Shown here piece by piece: positions 1 through 5,454 of a DNA stretch of 13,182 nucleotides. The position numbers and the translations under genes were made by a program. The notes below the pieces were generated by a model that saw only the letters and a program-made list of their open reading frames with translations, ran no database searches and was not told the origin of the DNA. The DNA lies in assembly GCA_964363305.1 (NCBI GenBank), contig CAYIHX010000072.1:1-13182 (forward strand), in the 5' to 3' direction. The DNA is from CAYIHX01 sp964363305 (GTDB lineage Bacteria > Bdellovibrionota > UBA1018). How positions within the stretch are numbered: the stretch's first letter is position 1; each line of letters starts with the position of its first letter.

Positions 1-1
1 G

Positions 2-50
2 GGGCGACAAAGTCGCTGAAAAATGAATGGGCGACAAAATCGCTGAAAAA
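2..50. repeat. Two-copy 27-bp tandem repeat with short palindromes
   Basis: Two 22-base units (2-23 and 29-50) differ at a single base and lie at a 27-bp period. The first contains a perfect palindrome, GCGAC-AAA-GTCGC (4-16). In the second the one changed base shortens the stem to GCGA/TCGC (31-43). Each unit ends in GAAAAA. The window starts at the edge of the first copy, so more copies may lie upstream. The period is nine codons, which fits a coding repeat at the 3' end of an upstream gene. No U-tract follows either hairpin on the + strand, so this is not an intrinsic terminator. Confidence 0.75.
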
Positions 51-113
51 CAACATGGGGTAAAGTTTTTTTCTGAACTTGCCGATGCGTACCTAAAGGA
101 AGGCCTTGCATGA
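27..113 (+). CDS. Possible tiny ORF or 3' end of an upstream gene
   Basis: An ATG at 27 opens 28 codons ending in TGA at 111-113, which overlaps the next ATG (110) as ATGA, the same coupling seen at other junctions in this window. The peptide begins M-GDKIAEK and has an ordinary amphipathic C-terminal half (FFSELADAYLKEGLA). In the same frame the first repeat copy reads GDKVAEK followed by TGA at 24-26, so the heptapeptide occurs on both sides of a stop. A second frame (from base 1) is also open and reads two nine-residue repeats containing ATKSLKN before TAA at 61-63. There is no clear ribosome-binding site before 27. It could be a leader peptide, the true C-terminus of an interrupted upstream gene, or chance. 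No function is assigned. Confidence 0.25.
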   Translation: MGDKIAEKQHGVKFFSELADAYLKEGLA

Positions 114-322
114 GTTCATTTTTGCACGATCTTTCGAATCTTATTTCCATTGTCCACGGCAAGGTGCGCCAGGCGAACCAGTTGCTAAAAGCCTGCGAGG
201 AAAAGGGAAAAATCGACCCGGTGTTGGCGAAGCTGGGGGCCGCCCTCGAGGAAATCGAGCGTCTGGAGGATCTCCTCATCGCGGAAAAAAACTTGCGCGA
301 GAAAAGCGGAGGGGATTTATGA
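110..322 (+). CDS. Mini histidine-kinase H-box (DHp-like) protein
   Basis: This 70-residue protein looks like an isolated dimerisation/histidine-phosphotransfer hairpin without an ATP-binding domain. Residues 4-18 read FLHDLSNLISIVHGK: His6 followed by Asp7 and Asn10 gives the H-[DE]-x-x-[NT] pattern of HisKA-type H-boxes, where the acidic and Asn/Thr residues serve phosphatase activity. Residues 5-28 would form helix 1 and about 36-65 helix 2. The histidine kinase two genes downstream has HEINNPVGIIHGK at its own H-box; from the His onward 9 of 21 positions are identical, including the distinctive HGK. A strong AAGGAAGG ribosome-binding site (96-103) supports the ATG at 110. The stop overlaps the next gene as ATGA, so it is translationally coupled to the receiver-PilZ protein. 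Known analogues such as Spo0B and ChpT keep a vestigial ATPase-like domain; this one has none. A phosphotransferase, phosphatase or decoy for the neighbouring receiver is inferred, not shown. Confidence 0.7.
   Translation: MSSFLHDLSNLISIVHGKVRQANQLLKACEEKGKIDPVLAKLGAALEEIERLEDLLIAEKNLREKSGGDL
308..314 (+). promoter_or_regulatory. Ribosome-binding site fixing the receiver-PilZ start
   Basis: GGAGGGG lies four bases before the ATG at 319. It supports that start over the longer in-frame reading from a TTG at 106, whose extra 71 codons would completely overlap the mini H-box gene and give a basic, unnatural-looking leader. Confidence 0.7.
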
Positions 323-1071
323 TTTCCTTCGAAGGGAAAGTCATCCTCGTCGTCGATGATGAAAAAGGTTTTCGGGAGGTTTTGGCTGATGAGTTCCAAA
401 TGGTCGGCGCCACTGTATTAACCGCCGAAAACGGACGAAACGCCTTTGAGATTTACAAGACTCATAAGGTCGACGCCATTGTCTCGGATGTGCGGATGCC
501 CGATGGGGATGGGATTGAGTTTCTAGATAGTCTTAAATTGGTCGATGCCCGTATGCCTCTTGTGATGTTGATTACGGGCTTTTCTGACCTCACCCCCGAG
601 TCGGCCTATGAGAAGGGGGCGGAGGCTATTTTTTCAAAGCCTTTTAGTCTGGATGAACTCCTCGCATCGGTGCATCGAGCCCTGCTTCCGTCGAAGGAGC
701 GCTGGGGGGGGCCGTTTGTTCAGGCTCCCTCCGATTTTGAGATTGAGCTGAAATTCGAGTCGATGACGGTGGCCGTGAAGGCAAGGGTTCTGAGTGTTGG
801 GCGTGGAGGAATGTTTCTCGAATTTGAGGGGACGCCTCCGACAGTGGGTAGACGGGTAGTTTTCCGTATACGGGCCAGCGACTCGGCGGGGGTCGCATTT
901 GAGGGCCTGGGAGTTTGTCGGTGGTTCAGAAGAGCAGGGACGCCCGACTTGCCGGAGGGCATAGGAGTGGAGTTCCTTGCTCTCCCTGAACCCTCGTTGA
1001 CACGATTTTTGGATTTTTTGACGGCGGCGCCGCCACGGAAGGCGTTTATACCGAACGGTTCTCGAGCGTGA
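319..1071 (+). CDS. Response regulator, receiver-PilZ
   Basis: This 250-residue cytoplasmic protein has an N-terminal receiver and a C-terminal PilZ-like domain. Receiver residues 8-125 show the acidic pair Asp13/Asp14, phosphoacceptor Asp57 in SDVRMP, Thr86 and Lys107 in SKPF, so phosphorylation is expected. Residues about 137-240 carry LSVGRGGMFLEF and a GIGVEF ending, which match the PilZ-like family paralogous in Myxococcus (TIGR02266-like). The canonical c-di-GMP motifs are degraded: no clear RxxxR precedes the domain, and the [DN]xSxxG position reads SVGRGG. Nucleotide binding is therefore doubtful, and protein interaction is an alternative. The gene is ATGA-coupled to the mini H-box gene upstream and overlaps the kinase GTG downstream, implying one operon. 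A run of eight G (704-711) sits in the receiver-PilZ linker. The receiver is a gap-free paralogue of the one starting at 12660. Confidence 0.88.
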   Translation: MISFEGKVILVVDDEKGFREVLADEFQMVGATVLTAENGRNAFEIYKTHKVDAIVSDVRMPDGDGIEFLDSLKLVDARMPLVMLITGFSDLTPESAYEKGAEAIFSKPFSLDELLASVHRALLPSKERWGGPFVQAPSDFEIELKFESMTVAVKARVLSVGRGGMFLEFEGTPPTVGRRVVFRIRASDSAGVAFEGLGVCRWFRRAGTPDLPEGIGVEFLALPEPSLTRFLDFLTAAPPRKAFIPNGSRA

Positions 1072-2762
1072 GAATGACCTGGCTGCGGGCGATTGCTGAA
1101 ATCGGAATTACCCGGAAAACACCACCGGTCATCGCCGATAAAATACGGATTACGAATATCTACTCGTTCTTCTTCGGGTGGATCGTTATTCTATACAGCT
1201 TGTTTTTTATCGCAATCGATCTACGATTTTTTGGTTTCATGGCCCTCCCCTTTGGTGTGGTCTATTTTTCTGTTTTGGCCGTAAATCGGAGTGGCCTGTA
1301 TAAATTTGCGAAGTATTTAGTCGTTCTGAATTTCTGTGCCGTGGTCTATGTTTTTTCCTCCTCGGTGGGGCGGGATTCGGGTATTCATTTCTGGTTCGTA
1401 CCCGCCATGTTCGTTCCTTTTCTTCTTTTTTCCCTAAGCGAAAAAAAAACCCTGTTCATGGCGTCTTTCACGCCTGTTGGTCTGTTTCTATTTCTTTGGT
1501 TCACTCATTTTCAGTACCAAATTGTGAGAAATGAGGCGGTTTCGCCTGATCAAGCTCATGTGATTTCCGTCCTGATGATTTTAGGGAGTTTCGGAGTCTC
1601 CTTTTCCTCCGTGCTGTTTTTGCTTCAGCAGTACGAGAAGATGCTTCGATTGAAACTTTCCACGGATCGTTCGATAGACAACTACGCGAGGGTGCTCGAG
1701 GCCGCCGGTTTGGTTTCCTTCGTGGATCGGGACGGGAAATTTACCCACGTGAACGATCGGTTTTGCCAGGTCTCCGGTTATACGGTGAAGGAACTCATCG
1801 GGAGCAGTCATACCCTCGTCAATGGGGGCTTTCACTCGAAGTCATTTTTTGAGGATTTATGGGCTACGATTTTGGATAAGAAAAGCTGGACCGGAGATAT
1901 CTGTAATAGATCGAAAGATGGAAAGCTATTCTGGCTGGCGACCGTGATCGTGCCCATGGTGAACGAGGTGGGAGAGATTGAACAGTTCGTTTCAATTCAG
2001 CATGACGTTACCCATGGTAAGGTGGCTGAGCAATCCGCTCTTCAATCGGCGAAGTTGGCGTCATTGGGGGAGATGTCCGGGGGTATTGCTCATGAGATCA
2101 ATAACCCCGTCGGCATTATTCATGGCAAAGCGAGTCAGCTGCTTAAGCTTCTCCGTGCGGATCAGTTCAGTGTTGACCGGGGCATTGAGCAGCTCGACAA
2201 GATCGTTTTTGAGGCGAATCGAGTGGCCAAGATCATCAAAGGGTTGCTGGCGTTTGCTCGTGATGGAGAGCGAGATCCTTTGGTCTCGGTAGAGGTCGGA
2301 GCAGTTTTAAGTGATGTTTTGAATCTCTGTGCGGGAAAGTTCAGGGGTCGAGGAGTGAGCCTCGAGGTCGGCTCTGTACCGGTGACGTCCATCGAGTGCC
2401 GTCCGACTCAGTTGGCTCAGGTGCTGTCCAACTTGATCAATAACGCCTTTGATGCCGTAGGCTCCTTGCAAGAAAAGTGGGTGCGGATAGGAGTGACTTT
2501 GCTGGATGGCATGGTTCGCATCACGGTGACGGATAGTGGTGCCGGGATTCCTGCTGCAATAGCCGCGAACATGATGCAGCCGTTTTTTACAACGAAGCCC
2601 GTAGGGAAAGGCACGGGTTTGGGTTTGAGTATTTCGAAAGGAATCGTCGAGGATCACGGCGGAAGATTTTGGCTTGATCGTGGCGCGATGAATACCTGCT
2701 TCGTGATTGAATTGCCGATCAAGCAGGATCCTCAGGCTCGCGCCGCGATCCGGTCCAGCTGA
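1068..2762 (+). CDS. Membrane PAS histidine kinase
   Basis: This 564-residue sensor kinase probably phosphorylates the receiver-PilZ protein encoded just upstream. Residues about 30-188 contain roughly six hydrophobic segments with short loops, a membrane input domain with no large periplasmic sensor. A PAS domain follows (about 205-315), with VSGYTVKELIG, a DLW segment, a NRSKDGK turn and an IVPM strand, resembling the PAS of Aer-type sensors; the ligand is unknown. The HisKA H-box is AHEINNP with phospho-His342. The ATPase domain has the N-box (NLINNAFDA, Asn459), G1 (DSGAGI, 489-494), F-box (PFFTTK) and G2 (GKGTGLGLS), all intact. The GTG at 1068 overlaps the previous stop as GTGA; an ATG two codons later (1074) is an equally possible start. 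The last 31 bp overlap the convergent helicase gene. A run of nine A (1441-1449) falls inside the membrane region. Confidence 0.93.
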   Translation: MRMTWLRAIAEIGITRKTPPVIADKIRITNIYSFFFGWIVILYSLFFIAIDLRFFGFMALPFGVVYFSVLAVNRSGLYKFAKYLVVLNFCAVVYVFSSSVGRDSGIHFWFVPAMFVPFLLFSLSEKKTLFMASFTPVGLFLFLWFTHFQYQIVRNEAVSPDQAHVISVLMILGSFGVSFSSVLFLLQQYEKMLRLKLSTDRSIDNYARVLEAAGLVSFVDRDGKFTHVNDRFCQVSGYTVKELIGSSHTLVNGGFHSKSFFEDLWATILDKKSWTGDICNRSKDGKLFWLATVIVPMVNEVGEIEQFVSIQHDVTHGKVAEQSALQSAKLASLGEMSGGIAHEINNPVGIIHGKASQLLKLLRADQFSVDRGIEQLDKIVFEANRVAKIIKGLLAFARDGERDPLVSVEVGAVLSDVLNLCAGKFRGRGVSLEVGSVPVTSIECRPTQLAQVLSNLINNAFDAVGSLQEKWVRIGVTLLDGMVRITVTDSGAGIPAAIAANMMQPFFTTKPVGKGTGLGLSISKGIVEDHGGRFWLDRGAMNTCFVIELPIKQDPQARAAIRSS

Positions 2763-3847
2763 TTCATGAGAACCTCATCGCGTTCGGTCACGAAGTTGAT
2801 GACCAAGCCTTTGCGTCCCGCGCGGGCCGTTCGTCCCACTCGATGGATGTAGTTATCCAGCTGCTGAGGGAGGTGGTAGTTGATGACGCGGCCCACGTGC
2901 TCGATGTCGAGGCCACGGGAAGCGAGATCCGTTGAAACGAGGAGATCGACGTCTCCGTCGCGAAACGTCTTGAGGTTGGCCCTGCGCTCGACCTTATCCA
3001 TCTCGCCTCGGTAGGTTACGCATCGGAGGCCCATGGACTCAACAGCCACCGTGACTTTGTCGCATTGTTCCCTGGTATTGGTAAAAATGAGAGTTCCGCC
3101 GGTCACCTTCTCCTTGAGCAGGCTCTCGAGGAGCGGAAGCCGTTTTCCATTCGGAACGATGAGGTTTTTCGTCGTGAGGGTGGCAACGACGCGGTGGCTG
3201 CCCCCACTGCGGATGATCTCGGCTTTCGAGAAGAGGCTCTTGATCATCGTCTGAACCGCTGCCGAGACGGTGGCGGAGAAGAGGGCCATTTGGCGGTCTC
3301 GCGGGCAGGCGTTGACGATGCGAGTAGCGTCGGGAAGGAAGCCTTGATCCAGCATCTGGTCGGCCTCGTCGAAAACCAAGATTCGGACGTCCCGGAAGTT
3401 GACTAGACCGCGGTCCATGAGTTTTACGAGACGGCCCGGCGTGGCCACGAGTACTTCAAAGGAGCCCTGGATGTTTCTTTTGGCGACATCGAGTTTGGTG
3501 CCGCCAAGGACCGTGCGGACGCGTAGCCGCGTCGAATGCGTGAAAGGCTTGAAGACTCGGGAGACCTGCTCACCGAGTTCCCGAGTGGGTACGACGACGA
3601 CCGCACGGGGTTGGTGGTCAATCGTAATTCGATCCCCCTTTGATTCCATCGTCTTGAGGAGGTGCAGGATGGGCAGCGCGTAGGCGAGGGTTTTGCCACT
3701 CCCTGTTTCGGCCACTCCCACGACCGAACGCCCCGCAAGCAGGGCGGGTATGGCGCGGTTTTGAATCTCAGTGGGCGTGACGAGATCTTTTTCAGCCAAA
3801 GAAGCTTGCAGCGTGGAAAGTAAGTCGAAATCAGAAAATGTACTCAT
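2732..3847 (-). CDS. DEAD-box ATP-dependent RNA helicase
   Basis: This 371-residue protein uses ATP to remodel RNA, as in ribosome assembly, mRNA decay or cold adaptation. All core motifs are present in order: the Q-motif (TPTEIQNRAIP, 24-34), Walker A AETGSGKT (46-53), PTREL (87-91), GG (115-116), TPGRL (136-140), DEAD (160-163), SAT (191-193), LIFTNT, DLASRGLD and HRVGRTARAG (335-344). It stops about 27 residues after motif VI, so it is a bare two-RecA-domain helicase lacking the basic or RNA-binding C-terminal tail that gives RhlE, RhlB or DbpA their specificity; a particular gene name is not justified. The ATG at 3847 sits right before the Q-motif, but no clear ribosome-binding site precedes it. 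Its 3' end overlaps the convergent kinase gene, leaving no room for a terminator. Confidence 0.95.
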   Translation of the reverse strand: MSTFSDFDLLSTLQASLAEKDLVTPTEIQNRAIPALLAGRSVVGVAETGSGKTLAYALPILHLLKTMESKGDRITIDHQPRAVVVVPTRELGEQVSRVFKPFTHSTRLRVRTVLGGTKLDVAKRNIQGSFEVLVATPGRLVKLMDRGLVNFRDVRILVFDEADQMLDQGFLPDATRIVNACPRDRQMALFSATVSAAVQTMIKSLFSKAEIIRSGGSHRVVATLTTKNLIVPNGKRLPLLESLLKEKVTGGTLIFTNTREQCDKVTVAVESMGLRCVTYRGEMDKVERRANLKTFRDGDVDLLVSTDLASRGLDIEHVGRVINYHLPQQLDNYIHRVGRTARAGRKGLVINFVTERDEVLMNQLDRIAARA

Positions 3848-3853
3848 AAGGGT

Positions 3854-3942
3854 GCCCGGCCGTAAAAAAGATGAGGGGACAGACCCTTATAGTTTTTATA
3901 TGGTACTTGGCTATAAAAATATGGGAACCGGCCCCGCCGGGC
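3854..3942. repeat. REP-like imperfect palindrome between two genes
   Basis: A nested inverted repeat fills the gap between the lipoprotein stop and the helicase start. The outer arms are GCCCGGC (3854-3860) and GCCGGGC (3936-3942). The middle arms are GGGGACAGACCC (3875-3886) and GGGAACCGGCCCC (3923-3935), imperfectly complementary. The inner arms are TTTTTATA (3893-3900) and TATAAAAA (3912-3919), around an 11-base loop. The GGGGaCaGaCC / GGnnCCGGCCCC style resembles palindromes mobilised by RAYT (REP-associated tyrosine) transposases. That assignment is from recollection of the family. Read on the - strand, the hairpin is followed by TTTTTT (complement of 3864-3869), so it may also act as a transcription attenuator or mRNA stabiliser downstream of the lipoprotein gene. 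Confidence 0.6.
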
Positions 3943-3945
3943 GGC

Positions 3946-4287
3946 TCACTGTTTCTCTACGACCGCGCCTTCCGAAAATTTAACGCCCGGATCCACTTTG
4001 ACGACCGAATAATGCTCATTCAGCGTCCGCTCGACCGTGCCGCCACCGAGCTTGATTTTCTGGCAACCACTAAAACTACCCCCGTCAGATTTTCCGACGC
4101 TTTGAGGGGCCGCACAGACGTTCTTGAACAGCACGACCTTATCGCCCGCTTGGACTTCGTTATGTCCCATGCAGACATGGGCCTCTTCGTTGCTGATCTT
4201 CATGGCCACCGACCCCCGCATGAGGGTATGAGCGCATCCCGCAACCGTAAACATCGCCACTAGTGCTAATACTTTGAGTAATTTCAT
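3946..4287 (-). CDS. Small predicted lipoprotein, unknown function
   Basis: This 113-residue protein begins with a lipoprotein signal peptide: a basic start (MKLLK), a hydrophobic run and a VAGC lipobox, so Cys18 would be lipidated and the protein anchored in an envelope membrane. The mature part is about 95 residues, with three further cysteines (near residues 39, 58 and 75) that could form a disulfide, a GDKVVLFKN strand and a C-terminal stretch NEHYSVVKVDPGVKF. I do not recognise a named domain. The start is supported by GAGGT (complement of 4292-4296) five bases from the ATG. It lies 60 bp downstream of the host-attachment-family gene on the same strand, so co-transcription is likely. A small GGGG/CCCC hairpin (4303-4314) lies between them. 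Confidence 0.8.
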   Translation of the reverse strand: MKLLKVLALVAMFTVAGCAHTLMRGSVAMKISNEEAHVCMGHNEVQAGDKVVLFKNVCAAPQSVGKSDGGSFSGCQKIKLGGGTVERTLNEHYSVVKVDPGVKFSEGAVVEKQ

Positions 4288-4347
4288 AGATACCTCGTTT
4301 CTGGGGAATACCCCTTCGCCTCGTCGGGCGCAAGGATCGCGGCATGG

Positions 4348-4878
4348 CTATTTGGGCAAAGCGCGCGCGACGTCGATCTGGGATCTCTTCTCGAGCCATT
4401 GATGAAAATCATCACCGGACCCTCTTTTAAACTCTCGGCCGAACTCTTCGGTGACGACCGAACGAAGCCCCGACGGCAGGGCAGCTCTCATCAGCCCCAG
4501 AAAGCGGGGCTCCGAGACTAGCACGAGTTCGGTAAACGACTGCTTTTGGTGGGCCTCGTCAAGCGTCTCCGCAATGAGCTGCGCGAAAGCACGAGCCACC
4601 CCGTCGGGGTGCTTGAGGCCCCGGTCAAGCGCGTGGCGAATCGAGCCGTTCCCGGCGCTTGAAAATCCACGCCCGGGCCTGTCCGAAGTGACCATCCTCT
4701 CGGACAGGCGCCCCTCTGGATGAGAGAGTCTTCGAATAAAAGAAAAACGAGCAGGCCCCTCCTCGTAAAACACAGCCTCCGTTCGATTCGCGAGAACATA
4801 CCACCTTCGCCTGGTTCCCGGGGGAGGGGGCCTTACACTTCGAGACGTCCCCACGTACTCACCATCTTTGTTTCTCAT
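4348..4878 (-). CDS. Host-attachment family protein (eRF1-like fold)
   Basis: This 176-residue cytoplasmic protein has the recognisable pattern of the family annotated 'protein required for attachment to host cells' (Pfam PF10116-like). An early strand reads WYVLANRTEAVFY (about 26-38), followed by the block HPEGRLSERMVTSDRPGR (53-70) and FSSAGNGSIRHALD. A helical segment VARAFAQLIAETLDEA (94-109) precedes LVLVSEPRFLGLMRAALP (118-135). The family name derives from an Agrobacterium phenotype; the biochemical role is not established, and the fold is thought related to eRF1/pelota domains. The N-terminal ~25 residues are Arg/Pro-rich and probably not conserved. A GAGG site lies about ten bases before the ATG. 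It heads a probable two-gene unit with the lipoprotein and is divergent from 5056. The name should not be read as evidence for predation or pathogenesis. Confidence 0.85.
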   Translation of the reverse strand: MRNKDGEYVGTSRSVRPPPPGTRRRWYVLANRTEAVFYEEGPARFSFIRRLSHPEGRLSERMVTSDRPGRGFSSAGNGSIRHALDRGLKHPDGVARAFAQLIAETLDEAHQKQSFTELVLVSEPRFLGLMRAALPSGLRSVVTEEFGREFKRGSGDDFHQWLEKRSQIDVARALPK

Positions 4879-4937
4879 ATAAAGCCCGCCTCACGATCGA
4901 GGGGAGCAAGATATATGCCGCTAAACGAGCGACTGGG

Positions 4938-4999
4938 GACTCGCAGGAGTGAGAGGCGCTTCAGTGCTTCTTACTCCTGCGAGTCATATCGCAAGATAT
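4938..4999 (+). ncRNA. Candidate structured RNA: two adjacent hairpins
   Basis: Hairpin 1 (4938-4985) has a perfect 13-bp outer stem, GACTCGCAGGAGT with ACTCCTGCGAGTC. It continues inward nine more pairs to a TTCA loop (4960-4963), giving 22 stacked pairs. The three non-Watson-Crick positions (4951/4972, 4955/4968, 4958/4965) are all G.T, which pair as G.U in + strand RNA but become A.C mismatches on the other strand. Hairpin 2 (4986-4999) abuts it: ATATC, a GCAA loop of the stable GNRA type, then GATAT. The unit sits between divergent starts at 4878 and 5056. No long T-tract follows on either side, so a plain terminator is unlikely. No known RNA family is recognised; a 5' leader element, an sRNA or a small mobile palindrome are possible. 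Confidence 0.5.
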
Positions 5000-5055
5000 T
5001 GAGTCATCTTTTCCCGCTGTAAAGTTGCAATTCTCCCCTGCTTCGCACGAATAGG

Positions 5056-5454
5056 GTGAAGCGACATCGAGCGGGAGTAGTGTTCATCGGACTGATGCAT
5101 TTCGGGTTTTTTCCGCGACCCGCACATGCTGCTTTAGACTACGGTGCCACGTTTTCAGCCCGAAGCGCCCCCTTGGGCGCGATGTTCGCAGGCACGGTGG
5201 GGCAATCGATCGGAGTCGTGAATCGCGCATTTGCCGAGGTGGAGGTTTTCCCGATTTCGATACTGGGGTTTGCAGCGGGAGCCGGTGTGCATTCGCGGCT
5301 GTTCAAGCCGACGCAGCCTGGAATTCCGTGCGGGACGGTTCAATGCGTCGGAGCGCTGGGCCGGGGCTCTCTCTTGCTGCTGCTCCTCTTTAGGTCAGCT
5401 TCGCCCAAAGAAACGCAGCGACCCAGACCCACGCGACGAGCGCGGCGGCGGTGA
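5056..5454 (+). pseudogene. Truncated secreted/outer-membrane protein remnant
   Basis: A GTG at 5056 opens a reading frame with a convincing signal peptide: basic MKRHR, a hydrophobic core and an AHA cleavage site before ALDYG. Next come segments that look like outer-membrane barrel strands (YGATFSARSAPLGA, FAEVEVFPISILGF) and CGTVQC. From memory, predicted barrel proteins of Bdellovibrio relatives have a tryptophan/tyrosine-rich strand pair between the equivalents of GTVGQSI and VVNRA; here those parts are joined directly, suggesting an internal in-frame deletion. Homology-like sequence ends near 5389, exactly where the opposite-strand methyltransferase stops. The remaining codons to TGA at 5454 read basic and Arg-rich, as expected of antisense sequence. 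No ribosome-binding site is visible. I infer a decayed gene cut by a rearrangement; a short real exported protein is the alternative. Confidence 0.45.

Noticed and set aside
2..50. CRISPR array
   Set aside because: There are only two units with a 5-base gap and no spacer-sized unique sequence; a nine-codon tandem repeat fits better.
106..318. Longer receiver-PilZ reading from a TTG at 106
   Set aside because: It would fully overlap the mini H-box gene, gives a basic non-conserved leader, and the ATG at 319 has a strong ribosome-binding site and starts right at the receiver.
3871..4263. 130-codon + strand frame opposite the lipoprotein
   Set aside because: The opposite strand has a lipobox, ribosome-binding site and sensible composition; this frame starts inside the REP-like palindrome.
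4938..4985. Intrinsic terminator
   Set aside because: The stem is very strong, but neither side is followed by a T-tract.
4906..4999. MITE with 9-bp target-site duplication (GCAAGATAT)
   Set aside because: The direct repeats are not adjacent to the ends of the inverted repeat, and one copy is part of the second hairpin, so the element geometry is wrong.
5025..5053. Sigma70-like promoter (TTGCAA, 17-bp spacing, CGAATA) before 5056
   Set aside because: The -10 box is poor and transcription would start at or inside the GTG; not better than chance.
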